The notes under the pieces: generated by a model
The model's input: the letters and a program-made list of their open reading frames with translations, nothing else
The model's database searches: none
Told to the model about the DNA's origin: nothing
Position numbers and translations under genes: made by a program
Assembly: GCA_023105745.1 (NCBI GenBank)
Contig: JALGQZ010000011.1
Location: 42,996,698-43,060,697, forward strand
DNA: 64,000 nt
Reading direction: 5' to 3'
Source of the DNA: Austropuccinia psidii
Taxonomy: Eukaryota > Basidiomycota > Pucciniomycetes > Pucciniales > Sphaerophragmiaceae
Shown here: positions 1 through 12,930 of the stretch, piece after piece
How positions within the stretch are numbered: position 1 is the stretch's first letter
How the letters are laid out: each line of letters starts with the position of its first letter

Positions 1-3000
1 TTTATTTTCTTTTGTGAAATGTTTTCTGGATTAAATTGTTAAATTTAAATCTCAAACTAATTAATTGAGACTTCAAAACTAATAGAAGATGGAATAAATA
101 GGTGTTTAAAGGAGATAAATATTGTGTTTGGAAACAGAGATAAAAAAAAGGGGTGTTTTGGGGTATGAAGGGAGAATGGGATAAAAGGATTGGAGGAAAA
201 ATAAATAAATTAGTGGGATTAAATTCCATGATTTTTAGAGAATGGGATGGAAAGAACTTTTTTTAAGGTTTAATTTTAATTGAAAAGGAGAAATTAAATA
301 AATTTTATTGTTGAAAAACTATGGGATTTTGGGTAAATATGGTTCATGGCTTTTTGACCACTTTTCCCTTCCTAATAAAAATGCTAATCTCATTTTCCAT
401 GGGTTACAACAGGTCATGGGTTAGGTAGTTGTTCACTGTATTAAAGTGAATTATCATATATATATATATATATATTTAGAAAAAGATTCTTCAAATATCA
501 TTTTATTTTGGAATATTTCTATACATTTTTTAATGGTTAATTGATATTGATCATCACCATCTTCAGCCTTTATTGATTTGATAAGATTCTAAAGCTTAAT
601 ATGAATATTTAAATTCAAAAAATTGTTTGATCATAAAATTTTACAAAAAAAAAAAAACTAATTTAAAATAGAATCTTTGTTTTTAATATGAACTAAATAT
701 TGAGATGGTTTTCCAAGGATAGAAAATTTTTATTTTTAAGAAAACCAATTAATCTCTAAATGAAATTGTTAAATGAAGCATGACATAAATTAAAGATCTT
801 ATCCTTATTTATTGGTCCAAGGAATTATGGATCATAAGTGAGAATTTAAATCAATAGCTATAAAGGCTGTGAGTTTACTTCAAACCTTCCCTTTAATTTT
901 AATTAAGGTTATATAATGTGGGACAAAATTGTGTCAAAAGTCCATGCCTCAGTGGGTATCCTGAATCAGCCAAGTAAAACCTTTTTGGTGGTAAATGAAA
1001 TTTTTGTTCCAATTTATATCCCCACATCTTGAATTGATGTGTGTTTCACTCCAAAACAAAAAGAATTTAATAAATTTAACCCTATAAAAACCCTTTAAGA
1101 AATCTCATACTTACATGTATTGAAGGGCCCTTTCTTATATAAAGGTCCCATCAATTTCCAAAAAAACACTGGAAGAATTAAAGTAATCTTAGCTAAACCC
1201 TGATCTATGTCGGAATAAAAGTTATATTTTGTTGTTAAAAATAAATTTTCTACAATTAACTCAATAAATAGATCTTATGTTGAAATTAATTTTTTTAAAA
1301 AAAATTCCTACCAAATTTAAAAATTTTCACCATCCTAATTCTTTGAATTTTCAATTTTTAAATATATATATATATATATATATACAAAATAAATAATATA
1401 AAAGTTTGAAAAAAATGTTTTTTTTTTCTTAACTTTATTAATTCTGAAAAAAATTTGAATTTAATGTTTTTTTTTTTTTTTTTTTCTTTTTAACTTTAAT
1501 AATTAAATTTAAGTCAACAAGATTAAAATATTATTATTATTATAATATATTTTTATTTAGAAATTTTTTTTTTTATTAATTTAAATAAAATGAAATGAAA
1601 ATATTAAGATTAAAATAAAAAAAAATAAAAATGGATAAATAAAGGGTGTTGGTAAATACATATAAATCTTTATATGTTTTTACCAATTTATGGTAAAAAC
1701 AAATAAGTGGCCTATTTTTTTTTTTTTTTTTTTAAAAAAAAAAATTCCTCAGGATTAATTTTGAAGTTTTTTTTTTTACTTTTTTTTTTTTTACCATATT
1801 ATTTCTAAAATGTGATTTAAAGATCCCCAAATGTATTCAATTTTTTTTTTTTTTTTTGCCAAATTTCTCCAATATGGAAAATTTGGAAAAATGGCCTATG
1901 TTTTTTTTTTTCAAAAATTCATTGTAAATTTTCCCACTTATTAATTTTCATATTTTTTTATAAAAAATAAAGGGGAGAATCTTGAGAATAAAAACATAGA
2001 AGTTCATAATTTTGGGCTTTTTTTTGGGTGGGACAAGTGAAAGCTCAAAAAATTGTCATTTTTTTGCAATATTTTTTTTAATGTTTGTAATATGAATATT
2101 TTTAAGTAAAAAAGTGACATATGTTTGATAAAAACAGAGACGAATTATGGATTAAAGAAATACATATGACTGAGGAGGGGGATATTTGGAATAAGATGTA
2201 AGTACAAAGAGAATTCAATCTGAATCAACCTCTAAAATAGTAGTTTCTTTATCAGGGAGGAGGAACATTAGACAAATATAACATCCTGTGGTTATTGAAT
2301 TTATCTGCCCACTCCAGGACTTGTGGTTGGGTATGAGATCTTAAATTTACAGTAATGGGGGGGGGAAGGATAAGCAGAATTTGTTGAAATATTTCTTTGT
2401 GAAACCACAGAGGAACTTGGGGAAAATTATTTGCATAAATCCTGAAAATTATTATCCCCATTTAAAATGATTTAGTTCCTCATGAAGAATAAAGTTTCCA
2501 AGGATTTTACACCAATTTGAATAAATCCTTCCTTTTTTGTTTTTTGAAAATGAAAAAAGCATTCTCTAAAAAAATACATGACCATTTCAGGAATGAAAGT
2601 GAAATGGTAAAAACTATATTATTTCATACTTTTTCCTGTTTTAAAAAGCTCACATGAATGTTTTTTTGTACCTTCATCTGCTAAAGTACTATTTGAACTA
2701 TAAAAGCATATCAGAATTTTAAAATTTGGATTTAAAATTGAATTCTTACTATTTTTTCCCTTAAAATATTTTTTTTCAAAAATGTCAAGTAAAATTATTA
2801 AATAGAGAAATTCAAATATTTATTCAAATAGAATCATATTAAATATTTTTCCTATTTGGAATTTTAATCTTAAAAATTCATTATCTGGTATTTCCAACCT
2901 TAATTGCAAAAAGCAAAAAATATTTGATCCTGAATGTTTAATATAATTTTCCCTTCCAGGAGGTTTTGGCTTGAAAAGACATGGATATAATTTTAAAAAA

Positions 3001-4705
3001 ATATATACAATATTATAATTTTCATAGAATACATATGAATTAACCACTCGCAATTCCTTTTCAAAAGCAAATGAAAACACTTTTTGTGATCATTTACTCA
3101 AGAAGGGGTTTATTTGTCCTTAAAAGCCAAATTTAACACAAAATTATTTCCTTTAAGCTTAAATTAAAAAAAAACATTTCTTTAATAATTGAAAAAAAAG
3201 TTAAAGCTTCTACATTGATTTCTAAAAACAAGTAATCCATCAAAATTACTTTTTATAAATAGAATTATTCTCTGAATCTCTATAAAATTTTCTATATAGA
3301 AAAATCTGATAATTAAGCTGAGTATTTTCCTCAAAAATTAGCATCAATTAAAATTTGTTTTTAAGGAAAGATATGGAAGTTCATCATATATGAAAAATTA
3401 ATTTGGGAAAAAATAAAGTGATAATATTATTTTGAACTTACAAAACAAAATCATAATTTTATTTGAAAAGAAGAAAAAGATTAAAAAGTTTTAATAAAAA
3501 GGTATTAAATTTATGTATGACTAAAATAAAAATTATTAAAAATGATATTCCAAAAATTATGAAGATTTCATTATTAATTGGAGATATATTAAGAAAATAA
3601 ACTATATTAAATTTAGAAAGTTTCTTTTAGAGAATTATATAACTTAAACTATTAATCAAGTGGTTATATTTTGAGAATTCAGAAATACTTTGTCTAAGCA
3701 CATTACTTGGCATTAAATTTTATTCAAGGATATTAATGAAGAAATAATTGATAAAAGATTTATCTTCTGATTGACTCGTGCTAAAATCAATTTCAAGATC
3801 AAAACATTATTTCAATTGATGAAACACAGTGGGGAATTAAAAATTTGTATAATTGAATTATTTGAAGAATAGGGAATGGAAGTGTAATAGTCAGTATAGT
3901 TTTTCAATATCTTCAATTAAATTCTGAAGAAAGAAAAAATTATAATAAAAGCTTATTCTAATCTTAGTCTGACAGAGCCTTGACCTGAACCTGGGGGAAA
4001 GTTGGGGCACAGTTGAGCTTTGATTACAATTGAGCTTAATTAATGCTATTTTTTATTTAACTTTATACAAAAAAAATTATTTTTTGAAAATATTGATTTG
4101 TCTTTGTAACCTTTTTCTTGTGTGAAGAATGTTTTCTATTCAAAAAAACCTTGGAAATCTCATATTATCCAGGCAAATTTACTCCAAAGAAATTTGATAT
4201 AGACATAATCATGCGAAAAACCTTTTGAAGAGCCTTTTTAAGCTTTTTCAATTAATTCAATAATTATTGGAGCTAAACGTCCTGTTTTAGGGAAATTGAT
4301 TCATTTTTTGAAAAAATTCAAACAAACAAGCCATCCCTCATTTGCATAAATTTCTATATTCTTTGAGTCTTATGAAATCTTTTGGAAAAGTTGAGTTGAA
4401 TTTTTATGCATATTTCATATTTAATAAGTCATAAATTATTATTGATAAATGAATGTGGATTCTCAACATTGGGAAAGATCATGTAAAATGAAGATAATGG
4501 GGAATATGGAGGAATTTTTTCTATGTATAAATCTCTCAAAGAATAACCTTTATCCAGTTGACCAGTTTAATATCAAATTAATTGAAATTTTGAATCAAAT
4601 CAAACAATAAAGTCAGATAAATCTCTGGTTCTTTTTCTCTATCAGCCATACCTTCCCAAATATCAAGTGAAAGGATTGAAGTCAAAATTATCAAAACAAA
4701 ATTTG
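1..4705. other. AT-rich non-coding region, no gene recognised
   Basis: This stretch is dominated by long T and A runs (several near 1,420-1,900) and short AT microsatellites, including TA runs at about 455-475 and 1,362-1,383. The open frames present are short, without recognisable domains, and consistent with chance in AT-rich DNA. I see no RNA gene and no element boundary with a target-site duplication. It is probably old, decayed transposon sequence; that is inference from composition and context. Confidence 0.5.
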
Positions 4706-4710
4706 GAATT

Positions 4711-6618
4711 TGTAAGATGTGTCTATAAAACAGTTGATAATATTACTACTGATCAACAGTACTATGACTGTTCTTATGAAATATAATAATAGAAACTATC
4801 ATAAACACAATTAATTAATTAATTAATTAATTAATTATTTCTTTTACTTGCTATACACTACTAGTGATTATAACAGTAAGCAGTAATTGTCTACTAGAAT
4901 CAATTGCAAGAAGTATTTAATAATAAAACCTCTTTATTAAAATAATAAAATTATCTTAATTTATAATTATCTTTTTCAAGAATAATTATAAATATACTTC
5001 TTTAAGAAAACAATTAATAGAGAAAAACTTGAAGAATTAAGATAAATCACTCACTAATACTCCAATGAACTTATTAAAGATAATAGTAGAGAAATTTGAT
5101 GGATAATTGTGCATCTTAATGGATCAAAATGGATTTAAAACAGTATTACAACAATATATGGTCCATTTCTATTATTTCACTTTTTTCTGATTGATTATGA
5201 AAGAATAAAACACTTAAGAAAAGGTTTAACTAATAATTACTTGTTGGTAATAAAGGTATAATTGAATAATGTGATGATTTGGAAAAAACAGCAAGAGGGG
5301 GCCTCTTTTAAGTCTAAGACAGCTCAAAGAGGTGTTCCATGGAGCAAACTGAAAAACCATTGAGTGAGAAAAAATAAACCTTTTTAGATTATTGATTGCA
5401 TCATCTGTTGTCACATAAGATTATCATAATTACTCAATTGGTGCTTTTATGTGACTACCAACCCATTTATGGTTAATAGTAAAATGAGTAACAACTGAAA
5501 ATCTTCTTTTATTCCAAAATAATCATTGATTTCTAAAGGTTATCAATGTTATTGGAAATTTAATCACAGAGTGTATTTTCTGTGAATTTTTAAAGATTCA
5601 GTATTTCACGTGGAATCATCAAAAATGGACTGTAAGTAAAACTTTGAATTTTACTTAGAAAAGTATCATTATTTTGGGTTTTTATATTAATTAGAATATT
5701 ATTAATTGGTCCTGATAGTTTCAGAAAGATTCATCAATAATTGTATTTTTAATGAATTTTTGAAGTTTTTACCTCACTTCTATGTAGAATTGCAAATAAC
5801 AGTGTATGGCTGGTTGCTATGAGGTAAATAAATGGATAATAGTCCAAAGAGGGTTTTAATTAATCTTTTGGGGCTTATACATGAAAAGTAATTAAGAAAT
5901 GACATGGTTACAGGAGTCTAAGTTGCTCTTTACCTTCTTGGCATGTCAAAATAGCAGCTTGTTTGCTATTTTCTTATGATATAATGAAGTTTTGACTTGG
6001 TAACCAAGTTCCCAAAACGTTTTAGCTTACTGATTGGGCCTATATCAGCCATGGATTCCAGCTTTGGAGCTGTCCACGCCTCAGAGGCCTCAGAAGTTGG
6101 GTACCCTGTCTCTCTTTGATGTCTTTTGTCCCCCTTGACTATTTTTTATGTCAAGATAGAATTTCAGGCTTAAAGTGAGATATCCACTATGGGTGTACAA
6201 AAAGTGCATATACAAATACCATAATATTAAGTGCCACAAACATGAAAAACACTATTCTTAGTGTATATGTAACATGGGATTTCTCACATTCCCATTTTCT
6301 TGGCATGAAATTGAGAAAAACAAATATTTTCACAGATCTTTTATGTGGTATTGAAGTATTTTCCATATTACCACCTCAAAAAATTGATTTGAGCTTATTC
6401 ACTCTATTGAGCTATCCTAGGTGAAATTTTGTGTGGAATCCGAATATGGCCTTAAATTCATGAAATACTTACTAAATAAAAGGTTATTAATCTTTTCTGA
6501 AGTCAAAAAAGATGAATTTTGAATATATGCATGACTTATGGGTTATGCATAGTTCAGAATTTATTTTTAAGATAATTGTGGCCTATTTGGGTGTGTAAAA
6601 TATACCTAAAGGCTCACA
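4711..6618 (-). mobile_element. Solo LTR, family LTR-A, copy 1
   Basis: The segment starts TGTAAGATGTG and ends AAAGGCTCACA, so it has TG...CA ends. It is flanked by an exact 5-bp duplication GAATT (4706-4710 and 6619-6623). Three further copies in this window (23458, 29497, 35365) share the same ends and a GC-richer block before the right end, each with its own 5-bp duplication. No internal coding region lies next to any copy, so they read as solo LTRs left by LTR-LTR recombination. The minus strand is chosen because two other copies carry a TATA box only on that strand. A (TTAA)n run sits at about 4810-4837. Confidence 0.85.
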
Positions 6619-6623
6619 GAATT

Positions 6624-7500
6624 GATATTTCTATTTTTATAAGATGTTTTCAATTTTCAAAATATGGTAACATAATATCAATTACCATATTTTAATAACT
6701 TTGTTTTTGCAAAGCTCAATCAATTTTTGGAAATTCACAATATAATGGAGAATTACCAACTATCTAAATCCTAAAAGTATATTTTTCATTGAGGTTCTTT
6801 TTACTTTCTCCATTGAACCAATATTTTCCTTATTTGAGAGAAATAAGTTTATTTTTGGTTTTTTGATGATTTTGTTATTATTTACCCCTTTCTAAGGATT
6901 CATATTTGTCAAAAAAGCAGGCATTGAATCATCAAAATATTTTTACATAAGTGACTTATTAATCATGCTCTAGCTGATATAATTTTGTTTTACCAATTGC
7001 AAACCGTAAACAGTGAAATATAACTATATTTCATTTTGAAAAACAAAGAAAATCAGAATCATGCTAATCAATTTTATATTTGTATTCTTTGATGGCCTCT
7101 TTTGATCAAATAGGGACCAAAAATAGGGAAGATTAAATTACTAATAATTATGAAGTTTTCATTATTAATATTATGTTGAAAATAACATAATACTCATAAC
7201 AAAAAGAATAATAAGAGCCTAATATGATATTATTATTATTATTATTTAAATTGCTCTTATAGTTATTTTTGGAAAATTTATGATCAAAAGTGGGAAAGGA
7301 TTCAAGAAGGAGTCAATACAGTTAGCTCTTTTGAAAAAAGAATTTTTTGGTTATCACAAATAATAATAATAATAATAATCATTATTAGTTTTTTGGCACA
7401 TTTATGATCAAAATGGACTTTAAAAATAAAAAGAAAGGAATTGATTAATTTGTTCAAAAATTAACTCTTTTTTTATTTTGTATTTTTTTAAGTTTAAAGC
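6624..7500. other. AT-rich spacer with ATT/AAT microsatellites
   Basis: No gene is seen. The spacer holds an ATT microsatellite near 7232-7247 and an AAT microsatellite near 7360-7380. The rest is featureless AT-rich DNA between the LTR-A copy and the foldback repeat. Confidence 0.5.
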
Positions 7501-7622
7501 TGTTCCAGGGGCGTAAAACCCCCTAAACCCCTAGGGGATCACCCATAAGTGTTTCTAGGTGATCGCAGATCCCCTAGGAGACCTTCTAGGGGTTTTAGGG
7601 GGTTTTAAACCCTCTGGAACAC
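7501..7622. repeat. GC-rich imperfect foldback (~120 bp inverted repeat)
   Basis: The left arm begins TGTTCCAGGGG and carries CCCCCTAAACCCCTAGGGG. The right arm is its imperfect reverse complement, ending CTGGAACAC. A short centre around CATAAGTGTTTCTA separates GGATCACC from GGTGATC. The arms are far richer in G and C than the surrounding DNA. It could be a small foldback element or MITE, or a cruciform-forming site. I found no convincing target-site duplication, so mobility is not shown. Confidence 0.6.
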
Positions 7623-8639
7623 TTTTTGGGTCCAAAAAGCCAAAAAAAAAACACAAAAAAATGCACTATTTTTTACTTTAAGTTTTCAATAATTCTTTTT
7701 TGTGGTTTTGGTTTTCTGTAGTTTTTGGTCTATTTTTACACAAATAAGTCACAAAAAAACCAGAACGACAATAATTATTGTTAAGAAATTTAATTATTTA
7801 CTTGTTTATTGATTTTTTTCTTGATATTTTCCCAATTTTAATTGTAAGAGGCTTAGAAGCAATTGGAAGATTGTTGATTTATTCTTAAGATTTTTTTCAT
7901 TTGAAAAATGATTGGAGCACCATCACCTAGAAGTTATTTTCAGATGATCTCATGAAAATATTTGTAAGCTATTTTCAAGAAACTCTCTTCAAGTATTAGA
8001 GTTTCTGTGAGGCATCGGTAAGAATTTATTTTTTACAAAATGCGTAAAGATGAAATGAGAAGGGTTTTACTGTAATTTTGGCATCATGTAAGCAGGCTGG
8101 TGTGAAAAAAAAATTACAAAAAAATTATCAATGAAATGGTTTTTTTGAAAGTTATAAAATTCACAGATAAAAGAGAATAAAAAGGATTTAATTCAAAAAT
8201 ATTGGAAGATAAGAAATTTAATTGCATGTTTCTGTATGAAATTGTAGCTTGAAATATAACCAAATTTGTTGTGTTGAGGAAGGGTTAGACTATGGTTTCA
8301 AGCAGGTTGAATATAGGTTTGACCAAGGTTAAACCTATGGAACCTGCCAGCAGGTGCTACCTTTTTTTTCATATTGATGTGTCATAAATGGAAACTGTTT
8401 TTCCCTCATGAGGGATGAAGTTTTGAGAATTTTTACCAAACAATACTATTCAGTAAAGTTAATTGAAGGTATGTGGCTTTAGTATCTTCCAAACCTTCAA
8501 GTTTCTAATTAAATTTCCTTACCGCCTTCAAACCTGTATCCAATATATCTTCCGTTTCATTTTCCAAATGCAAAACCTGTTGCCAGGTGTAGCCACTTTG
8601 CTCCTGGTGAATTTAAATACAAGTGAGATATTAAAGTAA

Positions 8640-9616
8640 GTTACTTGATTTCAAAGGCTCATAAAATTTCTAAAGTCAGTGCCATCAATAAATTTATTAA
8701 TGAAATGGGAAGATACATCCTTATTGATGTTCCAAATGGATAAAATGACTTTTGAGTCTGGGAAGAGCTTCTTAAGAAAATTTTTCAAGGACAAATACCT
8801 GTCAATAAAAATATTGGTGTTGTTGAGAAATTTTTCTATGTATTGATTTAATTCCCAAGTATATTAGGGTTCTGTTTCATCCTTCATAAAACAGAAATAC
8901 CCCTAAATGGTCTTATTTCTTAAGCTGAATCCAAAAATATGAGAAAGGGGCATTTTTTACTCATTGGTTTTATAAGTACAATATATAAGAATCACATGAG
9001 GAAAGCCATGAAGGAGTTTTATGGCAAGGGGTAAGTGAAAACAAGTAGTTAATGTGTCCCTCAGTATCCCTTTCAGAGGACCACACAAAATTTTCTTCTT
9101 TGAGGGAGTCAGTAATAGCATCAATAGGCCTTCTGCCTTTAATTTTGTCTTTCTTGATTTTCTTGAGTTGGTTGTAAATTTCAGGAAATATTACAGGCCT
9201 GTCAGACTCCCTATGGATGCATAATTATGCCTGAATTTTTCTTGTCATGAGCAGTAATTTGTAAATATCAAATTTTTTGGATGTTTCTTGCTCAGTTAAT
9301 TTTATGAATGAAGGATGTGCCATGATATTTTTTGTGGAATCATGGCCATGTTCAGGATTTTTGACTTTAAGAATCCAAGTGGTGCTCTTGGAATATTTTA
9401 TTGCATAAAGTCTAAACGGACAGTAAAGATTTCTTAAAGTTACTATTTTGGAGGAGTTGGGGTCCCAGACCTTTCACAACAGATTTAAATTTGGTTGTGG
9501 GTCACATTTGATCTCAAGGTGGAAACAGCATACCCCTGTTCCCTGGAAACATTATGGGCATTATGCCAAAGAATATTAAGGGTCTGAAATTCACCTTCAG
9601 TGAGGGGTTGAAGCAT
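8640..9616 (-). pseudogene. Broken MULE-type transposase (FAR1-like zinc domain plus MULE catalytic region)
   Basis: Read on the minus strand with frame changes, the N-terminal part shows a FAR1-like block (CERSGTPTPPK, then CPFRLYAIKYSKSTTWILKV, then NPEHGHD). Next come SDRPVIFPEIYNQLKKIKK and KEENFVWSSERDTEGHINYLF. The expected catalytic block appears as HVILIYCTYKTNE, where the family normally has a D before CTYKTN, so the first catalytic aspartate is replaced by Y. A later block LFPDSKVILSIWNINKDVSSHF matches the region after the second aspartate, with N where H is usual. Several frameshifts and stops make it inactive. Ends are approximate and no terminal inverted repeats were found. The family assignment is from motif recognition. 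Confidence 0.72.
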
Positions 9617-12600
9617 GATTTAGGAAAAAATTGTATGAATTCTGAATAAAAGGGTAAATTTGGGGATTTGGAATGAGGAAAGAGCCTTTTGATATATGAA
9701 AAGGAGGGTATAAAAGGTGTTAAAAGTAAAAAAAAGTGGGTAAAAGTGAAATTAATTGGTTGAAATGTGAGATCAATAGTTGAGGGAAGGTAAAAAGTTG
9801 GAATTTTAGAGGCTTGGTGTCAGTTTTTTCAGAGGAAAATGCTTTCATGATTCTGTCTGCCAGACCTCAACAAAGGGAACTATTTTCAAAAAGGCTATTA
9901 AGCCAGTTGAAAGACCTTTTGATACTGGAAAGTTGTAGATCACATTCCACCATGTGACCAATGCAGTCTTTGGGGAAAAGAAAAAGAAAAAGAATTTTGA
10001 AAGCTTTGGAAAATTGGGTTTGTAATGCTGTTTTTATAAAGAACCTGTTTTTAGGGGGATAATCTGGATTATTTGGGTGTTTGGTACTTTTTTTTGGAGA
10101 GGGGATGTGAAGGAAATGGGTGAGGGCTTTTTTTTAGGGGGTTTGTTGGGTTTTTTAACAATACAGATTTTTTTGTTTCATTTTAATTTAAAATGGGCCC
10201 AGGGAACGCCTTATGTGGGCTTGCAAAAGCCCTAAATAAATAATCATTTTTATTTATTTGATTTATTTTGATTTTTTATTGATATATTTGATTTAATCTC
10301 TTTTTTGATTTTTTTTCTTTTTAAAAATAATGTTTTTGCCAAAAATTTAGATGGATTTAAAGATTTTTTTGAAAAATAAAAATAAAAATATCCTTTTGTA
10401 AACCAAAACAAGGAAATAAATCAAATGGAATTGAACAATAGACTTCTAATTCTTAAATTAAACATTAAGAAAAAAAGAAAAAAGAAAATGACAATTTTTT
10501 AATCACACAAAGACAATAATAATCAATTTTATTTGTTTTTATTTTTATTTTTATTTTTTTTTCTCAAAGAAGATCCTTTTGTTTATTTATATTTTCTAGT
10601 TAAATTGTAAAAAGGAAATAATTTAAAAATTTAAATATTCATTTAGTTGTTTTCATTATTTTTTAATAAAGTAATGAGTAATATTCAAAAAACAAAAAGA
10701 AACAAAGGAAGCTGTAATTAATTCAATGAAGTATTGATAAAATTTTTAGTTGGATCAAGTGATTTTTGGATTGAATATTTCAAGATTAAGATCAAGAGAT
10801 AAATTAAAGAGCTTATAGATAATTTTATTAACTTGAGCTTCATTTTAACAAGTGCAATAAAGAAAATTGAAGAAACTTAAATAATCAATTCTTTTTGGTA
10901 AACTATTGGGTTATGAAGTTGAAAAATGTTGGATTTTGTATATTTGACACCCTCTAATATGAATATGAATAAAGAAAGTTTGATTTTGAATTGATATTTT
11001 CATTTTTTTGAATATAAAAATTAATCTGAAATAAAATGAAATTAAACATTTAGAAACAATTCGGTTTCAAAACATTCCTTTTTATTATTGAAATATATAT
11101 ATATATATATATTAAGCTTGATATACTATTAATTTATCTATTTATTTATTTTGAGAAAAGAAAAAATATATGAAAATAAAAAAATAATATTATTAAAACT
11201 TTAAGGTAAAAAAAGACAAACTAATATATAAATCCTCTCATTGAAAATCAAATTAATAATATTTTTTTTCACAATAAATTAATATTATATTATATAAATT
11301 GATTTTTTTGCCAGAAAAAAAAAGAGAAATTCTCTTAATAGGAAAAATCAAAAAATAAATAATAATAATCCAAAAGAGGCTTATTGTTTAGATTTCTTCC
11401 TCATTTTTACTATAAATATAGTTATTGATACATAGATTAATATTTGAAATAATCTTAAAAAAAGTTTTCAAAATTTGAATTGCTAAAAAGCAATCAAAAA
11501 AAGTACAATTCAATTCAAATGAAAATCTTCTTAATTAACTTTAATTAAAAAAATGGATCAATTTTCAAAATCAAAAGAATTATATAATCATAATATTTTT
11601 TTCCATATTTATCTTTGTTTAGGTTCATAATAGGGGGTGTCAAAGCTACCGAATCTTGTATTACAAATCCTGATTTTTTTTTGGGAAAATACCCCATTGG
11701 AATTATAAGGTTTTGTAAATACCACACCTTGAAAGGTATGGTATTTCAAAGTAAAAACCCCCCTATTTTTCACACCAATTAATTAATTTCATCACTTCAA
11801 ATACCACATTTTTTTCCAAGAATTTTTTGAGGTAACCAGTCATCCAATTGATATTTATTTCTATCATTAATTTACAAAAATGTCTCTAAATATTCATAAA
11901 ATTTAAAAAATACAGAATTTTGTAATTGTTAAACACACAAGAATACAATATATTGAAATAAAAAAGTAATTCATTAACAAAAAATTAAAAAAAACTAAAG
12001 CTAAATTATCATTTCTTCAAAAAAGGATTCTGCACAATCACACCAAATATTTTGAATTGAAAAATAATAAGACTAAAATAAGATAATTATGAAAATAATT
12101 GAAGGAAATGGTGATTTTTTGAACTGATTGAGCATTTTTTTAATTCAAATGATTTTTAAGTGAGAATAGTCTAATTGGTAGTCATCATTCAATATCTTAA
12201 AGTCTCTCTTTATTTCCTTTTTGTTGCTATCAAAATCAAATTTATAAATGTTAACTTGACAATCAATTGGTTTTCTCATTCATCTTAATGTGAATATCAA
12301 GTTCATATTCATTATTTATTCTTTTATTGATATACTCCTTTTTTTGAAGAATCAAAGAGTTCAAGATATGCTGAGTTTATAATTTTGAATTTTGAATAAG
12401 GAAATACTCCATTTCATTGCAATATAGCCATAATAATTGAATAAATAAGTAATAAAAACATTAGATATTAAAGATTAACCATAAAAAAAGGCTACCCTTT
12501 CCAGAATGGGTAGAAGTTCCAACCAGCCTTCCAGCTTGCTTCATACTGGGAACTAGCTTGTTGTTATCTTTTGAGACTCTTCCAAGCCATATTTACAAGA

Positions 12601-12930
12601 TTAAGAAATACATGACATAAAATTAATTGCGTTATGTAGCTTCTGGAGATACTAAATAGTTCTTTGAGAACAAAAAAATAGGTTTGAAATAAAGATGAAG
12701 CTATCAACCAAGAAAACATTTTGTGTCAAATTTTTTGAAAAACAAAGTACTCTCTTTCCTCTTCTCTGATCATATTCTTCCTTTCATGGATTTTTTTCTC
12801 TTCAAACCTTTCTATCAGATATCAACATTCCCAACCTTGAAAGTATTTACATCAAAGCATTTTTCTCTAAGTACTTATTAATTATAAAATTATCTCATTA
12901 AAAAGACAGAAATATGTGTATGTTTAGTTG
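9617..12930. other. AT-rich non-coding region, no gene recognised
   Basis: I find no convincing coding sequence or RNA gene. There are homopolymer runs and a TA microsatellite near 11092-11112. A segment at about 11630-11830 (GGGTGTCAAAGCTACC and following) weakly resembles, in reverse orientation, a segment near 38600-38960, which suggests a shared unidentified repeat. The part nearest 9617 may still belong to the decayed MULE element. Confidence 0.45.

Noticed and set aside
7501..7622. Interstitial telomere repeat
   Set aside because: CCCTAAA-like units occur only once per arm and are not tandem.
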